64,000 nt of DNA from Acidovorax benzenivorans (GCF_028680575.1 NZ_JAPCKI010000004.1:186001-250000), one strand, 5' to 3'; shown: positions 26,287 to 35,831, counted from the stretch's first letter. Notes: a model not told the origin generated them from the letters alone. A program made the numbers and translations.

Positions 26287-27372
26287 ATGAGCAACTTTGA
26301 CCATTTCGTCGGCACCCGCCCTGTTTCCGATCAGCACGCCTTCGACATCGAAACGCTGACTGCATGGCTCTCCAGGAACATGGAGGGCTTTGTGGGCCCG
26401 CTGACGGTGGAGATGTTCAAGGGCGGGCAGTCCAATCCCACGTACAAGCTCATCACACCCAGCACCAGCTACGTGATGCGCGCCAAGCCTGGGCCCGTGG
26501 CCAAGTTGCTGCCTTCGGCCCACGCCATTGAGCGCGAATTTGCGGTGATGAGCGGCCTGTACGGCACCGATGTACCCGTACCCCGCATGTTTGTGCTGTG
26601 CGAGGACGAATCAGTGATCGGGCGCGCCTTCTACGTGATGGAGTGCATGCAGGGGCGTGTGCTGTGGGACCAGTCCCTGCCCGGCATGACGCCGACTGAA
26701 CGCGGTGACATCTACAACGAGATGAACCGCGTGATCGCAGCGCTGCACACCGTCAAATTTGCAGACAGAGGCCTGGCCAGCTACGGCAAACCCGGCAACT
26801 ACTTTGACCGCCAGATCGGTCGCTGGAGCAAACAATACGTGGCGTCCATCACGCAGCCCATCGAAGAGATGGACCGCCTGATGGAGTGGCTGCCCGCCAA
26901 CATGCCCGCCAGCGCAAGGGACGAAGGCCACGTGTCCATCGTGCACGGCGACTACCGCCTGGACAACCTGATGTTCCACCCCACCGAGCCACGCGTGATT
27001 GCCGTGCTCGACTGGGAGCTGTCCACGCTGGGGCATCCCCTGGCTGACTTCAGCTACCACTGCATGAGCTGGCACATCCCTGCCTCGCTCGGGCGCGGCA
27101 TCGCAGGGCTGGACCTGGGCGCGCTGGGCATCCCCGACGAAGACACCTACATCCGTCTGTACTGCGAGCGCACCGGCATTACCACACCCGAAGCCTTGCG
27201 TGCGGACTGGAACTTCTACCTCGCCTACAACATGTTCCGCATCGCAGCCATCCTGCAAGGCATTGCCAAGCGGGTGGAGGCAGGCACGGCATCCAGCGCC
27301 CAGGCCAAGGCCTCGGGCGACACCGCACGACCCATGGCCCAACTGGCCTGGTCGTTTGCGCAGCGCGGCTGA
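26287..27372 (+). CDS. Phosphotransferase family protein (APH/ACAD10-11 kinase-like)
   Basis: Kinase-fold protein of 361 residues. The nucleotide loop region is MFKGGQSNPTYKLITPSTSYVMRAKP, the catalytic loop HGDYRLDNLMFHP (about 219-231) has the aminoglycoside-phosphotransferase pattern, and VLDWELSTLGHPLADFSY supplies the metal-binding aspartate. In mammals and many bacteria this kinase domain pairs with an acyl-CoA dehydrogenase (ACAD10/11) to break down 4-hydroxy acids; the next gene is such a dehydrogenase. That joint role is inference from the pairing. Confidence 0.85.
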   Translation: MSNFDHFVGTRPVSDQHAFDIETLTAWLSRNMEGFVGPLTVEMFKGGQSNPTYKLITPSTSYVMRAKPGPVAKLLPSAHAIEREFAVMSGLYGTDVPVPRMFVLCEDESVIGRAFYVMECMQGRVLWDQSLPGMTPTERGDIYNEMNRVIAALHTVKFADRGLASYGKPGNYFDRQIGRWSKQYVASITQPIEEMDRLMEWLPANMPASARDEGHVSIVHGDYRLDNLMFHPTEPRVIAVLDWELSTLGHPLADFSYHCMSWHIPASLGRGIAGLDLGALGIPDEDTYIRLYCERTGITTPEALRADWNFYLAYNMFRIAAILQGIAKRVEAGTASSAQAKASGDTARPMAQLAWSFAQRG

Positions 27373-27426
27373 GCACGCGACGCAACCCCAAGCGCCGCCC
27401 CACGATTACCAACGGAGAAGAAACCC

Positions 27427-28701
27427 ATGGACTTTGACTACTCGCCCAAAACCAAGGAACTGCAGGCCAAACTGCTCAAGTTCATGGATGACCACATCTA
27501 TCCGAACGAGTCTGCCTACAAAGACGAACTGGCCGCCAACACAGCGGCAGGCAAGCGCTGGAGCGCGCTGAACACCATCGAGAACCTCAAGCCCAAGGCC
27601 ATGTCCGCCGGGCTGTGGAACCTGTTCCTGCCGGTCGATAGCGCTGCGGCTTCGGGCTACGACGGTGCGGGCCTGACCAATCAGGAATACGCGCCGCTGG
27701 CCGAAATCATGGGCCGCGTGCCATGGGCCAGCGAAGTGTTCAACTGCTCGGCACCCGACACCGGCAACATGGAAACCATTGCCCGCTACGGCGACGAAGC
27801 CAACAAGGCCCGCTGGCTCAAGCCGCTGCTCGAAGGCAAGATCCGCTCGGCCTTTGCGATGACCGAGCCCGATGTGGCGTCGAGCGACGCCACCAACATC
27901 GAGACCCGCATTGAACGCCAGGGCGACGAGTACGTGATCAATGGCCGCAAGTGGTGGATCTCCGGCGCGGCCGACCCACGCTGCGCCGTGTTCATCACCA
28001 TGGGCAAGACCGACCCCGACGCACCCCGCCACTCGCAGCAGAGCATGGTGCTGGTGCCCGCCGACGCCAAGGGCATCACCATCGTCCGCCCGCTCAACGT
28101 GCTGGGCTATGACGACGCGCCCCACGGCCACGTCGAGATGACGTTCGAGAACGTGCGCGTGCCCGTCTCCAACATCCTGCTGGGCGAGGGCCGTGGCTTC
28201 GAGATCGCCCAAGGCCGCCTGGGCCCCGGACGCATCCACCACTGCATGCGCCTGATCGGCCTGGCCGAACGTGCACTGGAGCTGATGTGCAAGCGCGCGT
28301 CGTCGCGCGTCGCATTCGGCAAGACCGTGGCCCAGCAAACCGTGACGCAGGAACGCATTGCCGAGGCCCGTTGCAAGATCGACATGGCCCGCCTGCTGAC
28401 CCTCAAGGCCGCCTGGCTGATGGACGTGGCTGGCAACAAGGTGGCCAAGACCGAAATCGCGATGATCAAGGTGGTGGCTCCTAGCATGGCCTGCCAGGTC
28501 ATCGACTGGGCCATGCAGGTGCATGGTGGCGGCGGCATGTCTGACGACTTCCCCCTGGCCTACGCCTACGCCGGTGCGCGCACCCTGCGTTTTGCCGACG
28601 GCCCGGACGAAGTGCACCGCAACGCCATTGCCAAGTGGGAGCTGGGCAAGTACGGCACCTACGGCCGCGATGCCGCCGTGCCGGTGACACGCGGCGGCTG
28701 A
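27427..28701 (+). CDS. Acyl-CoA dehydrogenase (ACAD10/11-like)
   Basis: FAD-dependent acyl-CoA dehydrogenase of 424 residues: N-terminal helical domain, central beta domain with [20 protein letters not shown] and [14 protein letters not shown], and C-terminal helices with [15 protein letters not shown] and the family end [25 protein letters not shown] precedes the ATG. The ending and the neighbouring kinase-like gene put it near the ACAD10/11 group rather than the short- or medium-chain enzymes. Gap to the upstream gene is 54 bases, so one transcript is likely. Confidence 0.9.
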   Translation: MDFDYSPKTKELQAKLLKFMDDHIYPNESAYKDELAANTAAGKRWSALNTIENLKPKAMSAGLWNLFLPVDSAAASGYDGAGLTNQEYAPLAEIMGRVPWASEVFNCSAPDTGNMETIARYGDEANKARWLKPLLEGKIRSAFAMTEPDVASSDATNIETRIERQGDEYVINGRKWWISGAADPRCAVFITMGKTDPDAPRHSQQSMVLVPADAKGITIVRPLNVLGYDDAPHGHVEMTFENVRVPVSNILLGEGRGFEIAQGRLGPGRIHHCMRLIGLAERALELMCKRASSRVAFGKTVAQQTVTQERIAEARCKIDMARLLTLKAAWLMDVAGNKVAKTEIAMIKVVAPSMACQVIDWAMQVHGGGGMSDDFPLAYAYAGARTLRFADGPDEVHRNAIAKWELGKYGTYGRDAAVPVTRGG

Positions 28702-28737
28702 CGCGCGCCTGCGCGCATTTACGACGCATCTACGGCG

Positions 28738-29466
28738 CTACTGCAGCCCTGCTGCGTCCTCCATCTGCGCATCAGCGGGCGGAGGGGGTGGCAGGTTCTG
28801 CAGAGCCCCCTGGGCAGCCGCCAAGAGTAGCTGTGTGGCTTGGGCGATTTCCGTGAGGCTGCGCTGCGTGTGCTCCATGCGCAAGTACACCTTGCCACGC
28901 ACCAACATCAGCAGCAGCGGCGACTGTGCCCGCACCGCGCCACCCTCGCCTTCCACAATGTTGAGCAACTGAGACACGACTGGCGCATGAATCCAGCGCT
29001 GAGCTGTCTCTATACGCTCCGCCACCACCGCAAAGTGCTCGCGGAACGAGGCTGGCAGCCCCGGCCAGGCCACCTCTTCATACATGGCCAGCCAACGCAT
29101 TTCCTCGGGCAAGCTGGCATTCACCGTGGTCTGCAGGGTGTCAGTGATGGCGTTGTAGGCGTTGCCCTCCAGGGACTCCTGCAAGGAGCGGTTGAGCACC
29201 ATCACCGCCGCATCCGGGTCCACCCCCAGATCAGCGCGCCCTCGCAGCTCCAGGCCATGCACGTAATCGCGTGTGGGGTTGCCACACTCCAGCCGCCACG
29301 GGTGACCGTTCAGGTCGCCTCCCAGATCAAAATGCCCGTCCACCGCCTGAGGCACGATCGCCAGGCGCTGGGTGGCCGCCCACTGCACCACCTCCTGGTT
29401 GGACACGGGCCGTGCGGCGGTGGGGCCGCCGGGCAGATGCAGCGCTTTTCGGAGACGGTCAAACAT
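28738..29466 (-). CDS. Conserved hypothetical protein
   Basis: I do not recognise this 242-residue protein. It is soluble, with no signal peptide or membrane segment. A possible folded core runs from about 35 to 215 (GNPTRDYVHGLELRGRADLGVD, PEEMRWLAMYEEVAWPGLPASFREHF, LLLMLVRGKVYLRMEH), and the C-terminus ends in a run of six prolines and an acidic tail. It converges with the acyl-CoA dehydrogenase gene and is divergent from the L,D-transpeptidase gene. Codon use is like its neighbours, and the frame is clearly coding. Confidence 0.65.
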   Translation of the reverse strand: MFDRLRKALHLPGGPTAARPVSNQEVVQWAATQRLAIVPQAVDGHFDLGGDLNGHPWRLECGNPTRDYVHGLELRGRADLGVDPDAAVMVLNRSLQESLEGNAYNAITDTLQTTVNASLPEEMRWLAMYEEVAWPGLPASFREHFAVVAERIETAQRWIHAPVVSQLLNIVEGEGGAVRAQSPLLLMLVRGKVYLRMEHTQRSLTEIAQATQLLLAAAQGALQNLPPPPPADAQMEDAAGLQ

Positions 29467-29686
29467 GGCGATTCGAAGCCCTGGGCTTCGCGGAAGTCAC
29501 GGATACAGGCATTATTGTGGGCATTGGCCGCTGCGGCAAACCGGATGAATCCCGCTAAGTCGTTGCCCGCAATCCCCCGAAGGACAACACAACGAGTGCC
29601 TGGTGCAGCCAGTCTACGGGTGCACTGGCATCGCACCGCATAGGTGCCATCGGCTGGTGTGACTTTTGGCGCCATGGACAAACCAC

Positions 29687-30322
29687 ATGCCCCTCTCCCT
29701 CTCGATGGACCGCCGACTCGCCCTCATCGCCGTAGCCTGTGCGCTCGTCACACCACGCTACGCCCTGGCACTGCCCGAAGACGCCTCGGCCCGGGTGCGC
29801 CAACTGGTGCGCTGGTCCACCGCAACGGCCGACCACCAGGGCTTGCCATTTGCCGTGATCGACAAACCCGCAGCGCACATCCACGTGTTCTCGGCCCAAG
29901 CCCAATGGCTGGGCAGCGCGCCCGTGCTGCTGGGCGCCGCCCCGGGCGACCGCTCTGCGCCCGGCATCGGCACCCGGCCCTTGTCCCACATCCGCCCGCA
30001 CGAACGCACCACCCCTGCGGGCCGCTTTGTGACCGAGCCCGGCCGCAACCTGCAGGGGGAAGACATTGTGTGGATCGACTACGACGCCGCAGTCTCACTG
30101 CACCGGGTGCGCAGCGTGAGTGCCGCAGAACGCCGCCCACAGCGCCTGGCAAGCCCCGGCGCACGCGACAAACGCATCAGCTATGGCTGCGTGAACGCAC
30201 CCGCAGCGTTTTACGACCAGTTCATCGCACCCTGGTTCGGGCGGACGCCGGGGGTGATTTATGTGCTGCCGGACACCGAGTCATTTGCTATATTTTTTGA
30301 AGCAGCCAGCGCATATAAATAG
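29687..30322 (+). CDS. L,D-transpeptidase (YkuD)-like exported protein
   Basis: Exported protein of 211 residues with a signal peptide (hydrophobic LALIAVACALV, cleavage near ALA-LPED). A YkuD-type site is suggested by HRVRS and the nucleophile region RISYGCVNAP, where cysteine is kept but the usual SHGCIR reads SYGCVN, so activity is uncertain. The domain cross-links peptidoglycan or attaches lipoproteins in known members. The last 12 or so residues and the stop codon (FAIFFEAASAYK) are supplied by a family 1 repeat. A second ATG six codons in is an equally good start. Confidence 0.75.
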   Translation: MPLSLSMDRRLALIAVACALVTPRYALALPEDASARVRQLVRWSTATADHQGLPFAVIDKPAAHIHVFSAQAQWLGSAPVLLGAAPGDRSAPGIGTRPLSHIRPHERTTPAGRFVTEPGRNLQGEDIVWIDYDAAVSLHRVRSVSAAERRPQRLASPGARDKRISYGCVNAPAAFYDQFIAPWFGRTPGVIYVLPDTESFAIFFEAASAYK

Positions 30323-30350
30323 TGCGCTATCGGCCTATTTCGCTTAAAAA
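30284..30350 (+). repeat. Family 1 repeat, copy F, forming the 3' end of the L,D-transpeptidase gene
   Basis: TTTGCTATATTTTTTGAAGC, CAGCCAGCGCATA, spacer, TGCGCTATCGGCCTATTT. The central GCGC/GCGC pair and the GGCC end match the other copies. The reading frame of the upstream gene ends inside it. Confidence 0.65.
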
Positions 30351-30403
30351 CCTCTGCCCCGCCCCCAACACGGCGAGACTGCTCCTGGGGCACTCCCGCA
30401 GGC

Positions 30404-31417
30404 TCAAACCGTTGCGCGTTGCAAACGAAAGACAGGCCGACGCCCGCCCACCACCAGCCCCTTGGCATTGCGAATGACTGCGTTTCTGCGCGGTGCCAAC
30501 GCTTCTCGCTGGGCAGCGTCCAGCCAGCCCAGCTGGTCCATCACCTCCACGGCAGCCGCCACCTGCGCCACCATGTTGCCGTCCATGACCTTGAGAGCAA
30601 AGGCCTCGCCACGGCTGCGGCTGCCCACGACCTGCACACCGTCGGCCCCGGTTTTCGAGACCCACTCGCCCCGCCCCACCCGCATGAAATCCAGGTCGTG
30701 CCGACCGGTGCCGGAGCCCAGTTCGGGGCGTTGCACCATCGCGTCGGCAAGTGCTGTCAGGCTCTGATCCAGATCGGTGTCTGGCGCCCCACCCGCCAGA
30801 CGCGCATAGCCCCGCGCGAGATGCGCAAGCGGCATGGCGTAGTTGGGGGCAGAGCAGCCGTCGATGCCCATTGCGAGCTCATCGGGCCCCAACCCCACCG
30901 CCTGCGCCACCCGCTCGCGAATGGCCACCTGCAACGGGTGCGCAGGGTCGAGGTGGTTGTCCAGCGGCCACCCCTGCTGCACACAGTGGGCAACAAAACC
31001 CGCATGTTTGCCGCTGCAGTTGTTGTGGCGCTCGTCGGGCACAAAGCCGTCTGGCAGCGACCCCAGCCCCAGCTCGGCAAACAGCGGCCGGTGGCAGCCG
31101 CAGCGCAGGGCATGGTAGCTCTGCCCTACGCTACCCAACATGCGCTCGACCTCCTGCACATGCATGGGTTCGCCGTTGTGGCTGGCGCACAGCAGGGCCA
31201 GTTCACCCGAACCCCAGCCCAGCGCATGGGCCCCGCCGGACTGCATGAACGGCAGGGCCTGAAAAGCCTTGATGGTGGAGCGCGTAAAAGTGACCGTGTA
31301 CGGGTCGCCCACCTGCGCCAGCACGCGGCCGTTGCGGTCAGCCACCGCCACGGCGCCCCAGTGCTGGCATTCGGCGAGGTCGCCCCGGGTCACCTCGATC
31401 AGCGGCACAAAACCCAT
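30404..31417 (-). CDS. Asparaginase family protein (thermolabile L-asparaginase II type)
   Basis: Probable L-asparaginase of the family typified by the Rhizobium etli thermolabile enzyme, 337 residues. Recognisable segments are VTRGDLAECQHWGAVAVAD at the start, DPYTVTFTRSTIKAFQALPF, CASHNGEPMHVQEVERML, RHNNCSGKHAGFV and GIDGCSAPNYAMPLAHLARG; serines, lysines and cysteines in these segments form the active site of the family. GGAGGG precedes the ATG. It lies 20 bases downstream of the penicillin-acylase gene on the same strand, so both are likely one transcript. Confidence 0.9.
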   Translation of the reverse strand: MGFVPLIEVTRGDLAECQHWGAVAVADRNGRVLAQVGDPYTVTFTRSTIKAFQALPFMQSGGAHALGWGSGELALLCASHNGEPMHVQEVERMLGSVGQSYHALRCGCHRPLFAELGLGSLPDGFVPDERHNNCSGKHAGFVAHCVQQGWPLDNHLDPAHPLQVAIRERVAQAVGLGPDELAMGIDGCSAPNYAMPLAHLARGYARLAGGAPDTDLDQSLTALADAMVQRPELGSGTGRHDLDFMRVGRGEWVSKTGADGVQVVGSRSRGEAFALKVMDGNMVAQVAAAVEVMDQLGWLDAAQREALAPRRNAVIRNAKGLVVGGRRPVFRLQRATV

Positions 31418-31437
31418 GGTGACCCTCCAGATCTGCG

Positions 31438-33990
31438 TTATTGCGCAGCGGGTGCAGGGGCCAGCGTCAGCTCATGCGCCCAGCGCGCGGGCTGGCGCTG
31501 CAGCGCGCGGTAGCCGGTCTGCGCCCAGGTGCTGCTCATATCGCGGTAACGCGGCGAAAACACCAGGCCACTTTGTCCGGTCTGGTAGATAAAGCGCGAC
31601 TGTTCCAGGTCAGCCAGGTCGTACACCGCGCGCAGTGATGCAGCGTGGCGGTTCAAAAACGGCCCCTTGGCCTCGCCCGCGTTGTACTGCCCCACGTTGA
31701 CGGTGTAGGCGTCGCCATGCGACGGCTCGCTCACGTCAAAAAACCTAGCCAACGCAGGCACGTTGCCAAACGGCCGGTGCACGCTGAGCGCCGGGTGCGC
31801 AGCGCCCCAACGCCATTGCGCAGGATCGGCGCCGTAAGCTGCCTGCAGCCGGTCGAGCGCACGGCCCAGGGCTACTGCAGACTGCTCCGAGCACGATGCA
31901 GGCTGGCACCACCAGGTGTCGTTGCGCTCCAGGATGCCCTCCAGCGCGGCACGGTAGTCGCGTTTGCCATAGGTGGCGGTAAATCGCGCCTCGCCGATGC
32001 GCGGCACGATCAGGCCACGCGCCAGCTCGTCCGTCCAGGCGGCAAACACCAGGGGCGCGGCCTTGCCTGCATCCATCACACCGTCAAAGCCCTTGAGTTG
32101 CTCTTGCGCAGCCGCTGCCAGGGGGTGCGACGACGAGGCCTGCTGCAGATAGGGCAGCAGCCTGCGCGCGGCCAGCGAGGTCACATCGCGGTGGATGGCC
32201 TGCATGCTCACGGCATCGTGCTTTTCGGTCGCCTCAATGAGCTGCGCAATGCGTTCGTAGCGGTAGGGCAAGGCCCAGTCCTGCGTGAGGTAGTGGGAGT
32301 AATCAGGTGCGGTCACACGCTGGTTGGCGGTGGCAATCCAGCCCCGGGCGCCGTTGTCCTCGGGTGTCTGGTCATACGGCAGCCAGCCCTTCCAGTCGTA
32401 TCGTGCGTCCCAGCCCGGCGAGGGCGCCACGCCACGGATGTCGTTGGCAGCATCGCGCACGGGCGCACGGCCCGCCGCCTTGAAGCGGATGTTGCCTTGG
32501 TCGTCAGCCGCCACCACGTTCTGCATCGGCGAGTGGTAGTGCGACAGAGCCTCGAACAACGCGTCCACCGATTTCGCCTGGTTGGTCTGCAGGCCCGCGA
32601 GCACGGTCTGGTTGTCCGCATCCAGGGCGCTCCAGCGCAGCGCAACCACGTATTTGCTGAGGTCCAGCACGTCGGCGTGCGACTTCTGCGCGTCGCTCAA
32701 CACAGGGCCGTGGCGCGTGCTTCGCACCTTCAGTGCCACATCGGCCTGCCCCTTGACGCGGATGGTCTCGGCGCGCACGGTGAACGGCGCCCAGCCCTCG
32801 GGCGTGCGGTACTGCGACGCGTCGGCAGGGTTGATCTGCTCCAGGTACAGGTCCTGCACGTCCGGGCCCGTGTTGGTGAAGCCCCAGGCCACTTTGTCGG
32901 TACGGCCCAGCACCACAAAAGGCATGCCGGGCAAGGTGGCGCCCACGGCGTCGATCGCCCCCATGGATGTGCCGTCGGAGGCCTTACCCGCCGGTGCCTG
33001 CAGGCCCGCAAAGTACCAGATGGCGGGAGCAGACAGGCCCAGGTGTGGATCGTTGGCCAGCAGCGGTTTGCCGCTGACGGTACGGGTGCCAGCCAGCACC
33101 CAGTTGTTGCTGCCCTTGCCTTCGTTGGTACCCGCATTGCGTGTCAGCTCTTCCGCCCAGGCCAGCATGCCAGCGCTGATCTGGCGGGACAACGGTCCGT
33201 CGCCAAGCACGACAGGCTCGGCACGGTTATCAGCCAGCGCGGCAGCAGCGGGGGCCGCAGCAGAAGCGTTGGCATCGGTGGCACGGTACACCCCCAGTTG
33301 CCGGTACAGCGCGGCCAGATCGGCCGAGGCAGCGGGGCGCTCCCCTGGGTACGGTGGCATCAACTGCCACAGGCGTTCGGTATCCAGCGTTTTGGCGATG
33401 GACAGCCGCGCAAACTCGTTGCCCCAGTTGCCGCCCAAGTCCAGGGCCATCATCAATGCCCAGCCCACGCTGTCTTCGGGCTCCCACACCGCGCCCGCTA
33501 CCCCACCCGGCTGAACGCCCAGAATATGAAACTCAGGCGGCAGCGCCTGGGGGCGGTTTTGGTGAAACGCGTGAATCCCCTGGCTGTAGGCCTGCAGGGC
33601 CTCTTGGGCATACAACGGCAGGCCTGCATACTGGCGCTTGGCCGTGCCCATGATGTCCAGCGTGCGCATGAGCTTGTCGGTCTCCAGCGTGGCCGGCCCA
33701 AACACCTCGGACAGCTCGCCGTGCATCACGCGGCGGTTGAACTCCAACTGCCACGTGCGCTCCTGCGCATGCACATAGCCCATGGCAAACCAGGCGTCTT
33801 GCGGGCTTTGTGCGCGAATATGAGTAACGTCAGCGCCATCGCGCTGCACCTGCACGGCCTGGCGCAGGCCCTTCACGACCAGCTTGCCATCCATCGCCGC
33901 AAAGCTGCGCTGCACATACACCGCAGCCCCCGTGCCGGCCAACAATGCCGCCACTACCAAACCAACGGCCGTTCGCTTCATCCACGCCAT
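31438..33990 (-). CDS. Penicillin acylase family protein (Ntn-hydrolase)
   Basis: Exported amidase precursor of 850 residues. An N-terminal hydrophobic segment (VGLVVAALLAGTGAAVYV) leads into the alpha-chain region (AQSPQDAWFAMGYVHAQERTWQLEFNRR), and the autocatalytic nucleophile is S294 in GKGSNNWVLAGTRT, followed by PLLANDPHLGLSAPAIWY. The family includes penicillin G acylase, cephalosporin acylases and AHL acylases such as PvdQ; the true substrate cannot be told from sequence. It heads the pair with the asparaginase gene, and both cut amide bonds. Confidence 0.9.
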   Translation of the reverse strand: MAWMKRTAVGLVVAALLAGTGAAVYVQRSFAAMDGKLVVKGLRQAVQVQRDGADVTHIRAQSPQDAWFAMGYVHAQERTWQLEFNRRVMHGELSEVFGPATLETDKLMRTLDIMGTAKRQYAGLPLYAQEALQAYSQGIHAFHQNRPQALPPEFHILGVQPGGVAGAVWEPEDSVGWALMMALDLGGNWGNEFARLSIAKTLDTERLWQLMPPYPGERPAASADLAALYRQLGVYRATDANASAAAPAAAALADNRAEPVVLGDGPLSRQISAGMLAWAEELTRNAGTNEGKGSNNWVLAGTRTVSGKPLLANDPHLGLSAPAIWYFAGLQAPAGKASDGTSMGAIDAVGATLPGMPFVVLGRTDKVAWGFTNTGPDVQDLYLEQINPADASQYRTPEGWAPFTVRAETIRVKGQADVALKVRSTRHGPVLSDAQKSHADVLDLSKYVVALRWSALDADNQTVLAGLQTNQAKSVDALFEALSHYHSPMQNVVAADDQGNIRFKAAGRAPVRDAANDIRGVAPSPGWDARYDWKGWLPYDQTPEDNGARGWIATANQRVTAPDYSHYLTQDWALPYRYERIAQLIEATEKHDAVSMQAIHRDVTSLAARRLLPYLQQASSSHPLAAAAQEQLKGFDGVMDAGKAAPLVFAAWTDELARGLIVPRIGEARFTATYGKRDYRAALEGILERNDTWWCQPASCSEQSAVALGRALDRLQAAYGADPAQWRWGAAHPALSVHRPFGNVPALARFFDVSEPSHGDAYTVNVGQYNAGEAKGPFLNRHAASLRAVYDLADLEQSRFIYQTGQSGLVFSPRYRDMSSTWAQTGYRALQRQPARWAHELTLAPAPAAQ

Positions 33991-34071
33991 GTCTCGTGTC
34001 TCCTGTCTATTGTTCGAAAGTGAAAGGGGGTGGGGACTCGACCTGGCCCCGCCGCGGTGACGGCCGAAGGC

Positions 34072-35001
34072 TCAACCCAGATGAACGCGGGTCCCTGCGA
34101 CCTGAAAGTTCATGACCGGGGCACTGGGCTCGGAAAAAGGAACCCCCAACGCAATCTGCCCCATGCCATGCAGGATGCAGGCGTCACGGCGCAACCGCAC
34201 GGGCGAGTCGCTGCCGTCAAACCGCACCCAGGTGCCAAAGCTGCTCATGTCGGTGAGCACAAAGCCGCTGTTGCGCCAGTCGATGCGCGCATGCAGCCGC
34301 GACACGCGGGGATCGTTGATGCACAACTGCGCATGGGTGGCCCGCCCCACGTGCACGGGCGCATCCGACGAGGTAAATGACATGTCTACACCATGCCAAG
34401 AAAACTGGATCTGCCCCAGGATGGGATCGGCTGGCGCAAAATTACTGACCAGCGCCGCCTGCATGGTAAGCGAGTCGAGCTCTTCGTTCTCGCGCCATTC
34501 CACCTGGTAGAGCATCTGCAACTCGGCCTTGCCACGGATCTCCATGAGGCCGAGCTTGCGGTACCACACGTCAGGGGCCGCCCCTGCCAAGAGCACTGCC
34601 GTCTCGGTGGCCCAGATTTCGGCAGGGCCCGCGCGCTCGCACAGGCGGGAGGCCACATTGACGGCATCGCCGTAGCAGTCACCGTCCACATCGACCACAT
34701 CACCGCTGGCCACGCCCACGCGGATGTCCATGCGCAGCGGCTGCGGCCAACGGTCCAGGCGCGCCTGGTGCTGGCGCAGCATATAGGTGGTGGCGGTCAC
34801 GGCACTGGCCGCATCGCCAAAAATACACAACACCCCGTCGCCCAGCTTCTTGACCACACGGCCAGCATGCGCCTCGATGGTGTCACTGATCCACTGCGTG
34901 ACCTGGGTCACCGCCTCGGTGGCGCGCTCGTTGCCGAGCGTTTCGTACAACGAGGTACTGCCCGATAAGTCGGCGAAGACCACCGTTGACAACACACTCA
35001 T
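34072..35001 (-). CDS. Class III adenylate/guanylate cyclase with C-terminal FHA domain
   Basis: A 309-residue soluble protein. Residues 1-165 are a class III cyclase catalytic domain: metal aspartates in VVFADLSGST and KKLGDGVLCIFGD, transition-state residues in GDAVNVASRLC. Residues about 215-300 are a forkhead-associated domain (VGRATHAQLCI, DPRVSRLHARIDW, LTDMSSFGTWV), which binds phosphothreonine. The fusion suggests a second-messenger enzyme steered by a Ser/Thr kinase, as known for cyclase-FHA proteins in other bacteria; no kinase gene is in the window. It reads toward the acylase gene from its own 5' spacer. Confidence 0.9.
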   Translation of the reverse strand: MSVLSTVVFADLSGSTSLYETLGNERATEAVTQVTQWISDTIEAHAGRVVKKLGDGVLCIFGDAASAVTATTYMLRQHQARLDRWPQPLRMDIRVGVASGDVVDVDGDCYGDAVNVASRLCERAGPAEIWATETAVLLAGAAPDVWYRKLGLMEIRGKAELQMLYQVEWRENEELDSLTMQAALVSNFAPADPILGQIQFSWHGVDMSFTSSDAPVHVGRATHAQLCINDPRVSRLHARIDWRNSGFVLTDMSSFGTWVRFDGSDSPVRLRRDACILHGMGQIALGVPFSEPSAPVMNFQVAGTRVHLG

Positions 35002-35401
35002 GAACGGTGGCCGATCAGTAACATCATGTGATTCAGTTTAGTGCAAGCTCAACGAAGACGCACCCATCAAAGCGTCAACAATCCTGTACCAAGGCCTTTG
35101 CAGGCCGCGCAGGCCACCGCCTGTGGCCCCGCCGCAGGCGATAGCGGCATCGACGTGCTTTGGACGGTATGCCGCACAGGGCGATGACAACGCCCTAAAG
35201 CGCGAGCCTCGCAGGGCACCTGCTCACCACGCCGCGCACCGTCAGGCCACCGAAAACATCCGCAGCGAATGCGTAAAAGTTCGCAACAAACGGGGCCATC
35301 GTGTTGTCTTTATGCAAAAACAGGAGCGCCGCCCTTGCGTCAATCCTCACTCCCGCTTACTTTGATCAACCCTGTTACAAAAACCGCACTGCCCTCCGCC
35401 C
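35002..35401. other. Intergenic region without recognisable gene
   Basis: Between two divergent genes. No open frame with family similarity, tRNA or riboswitch was seen. The part from about 35270 to 35400 is richer in A and T and probably holds the promoter of the next gene; short GGCC repeats lie at about 35095-35135. Confidence 0.5.
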
Positions 35402-35761
35402 ATGCGCTGGAACAAGCCCAATCTCCGCAACAACCTGCACGACCTGCTCGGTCGTGACAAGCCGTCGTCGACAGCCTGGGTGCGCGACCAGGGCCTGGAG
35501 GAGGTGCGGCGTGCCATGCTGCAAAGCCTGACGGGGCTCAGCGGCTGCGAAGTGGCGCGCATGAGCATGCGCCTGCGCTATGCGGGCGATATCGAGGCGC
35601 TGTGGTATCTGCGCAGCGACCTGCTCGATACCCTGATTCCGCTGCGGGGCCAGGCCGTCGCCCAGACCGTGCTGGACAAGGTCACGCCGATGTTCCAAGG
35701 TCAGTTGCCGCTATCGTTGCGTGTCCCGCAGATGCCACACGCGCCCCGCGCGCACTTCTGA
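35402..35761 (+). CDS. Conserved hypothetical protein
   Basis: A 119-residue soluble protein that I cannot assign. It is basic at the N-terminus (MRWNKPNLRNNLHDLLGRDK), has a central helical pattern (MSMRLRYAGDIEALWYLRSDLLDTL) and ends in a short proline-rich tail. No signal peptide or membrane segment is visible. Similar small proteins occur in Comamonadaceae next to chromosomal housekeeping genes, but I know no function. Its frame has normal codon use for this genome. Confidence 0.65.
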   Translation: MRWNKPNLRNNLHDLLGRDKPSSTAWVRDQGLEEVRRAMLQSLTGLSGCEVARMSMRLRYAGDIEALWYLRSDLLDTLIPLRGQAVAQTVLDKVTPMFQGQLPLSLRVPQMPHAPRAHF

Positions 35762-35831
35762 ACCCTGAGGCGGCTGCTCGCGGCGGGCCTGCTTCTTATT
35801 CCCGCCACCCAGCCGCGCTCAACCCGCGCAC

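Noticed and set aside
31645-34023. Very long open frame (792 codons) on the plus strand opposite the penicillin-acylase gene
   Set aside because: It is the antisense shadow of a GC-rich gene; the predicted protein is rich in Arg, His, Gly and Val with no family motif, while the minus-strand frame has the catalytic GSNNW site.
35123-35365. 80-codon plus-strand frame in the 400-base gap
   Set aside because: No ribosome-binding site, no family resemblance, and a composition like noncoding DNA; not enough to call a gene.
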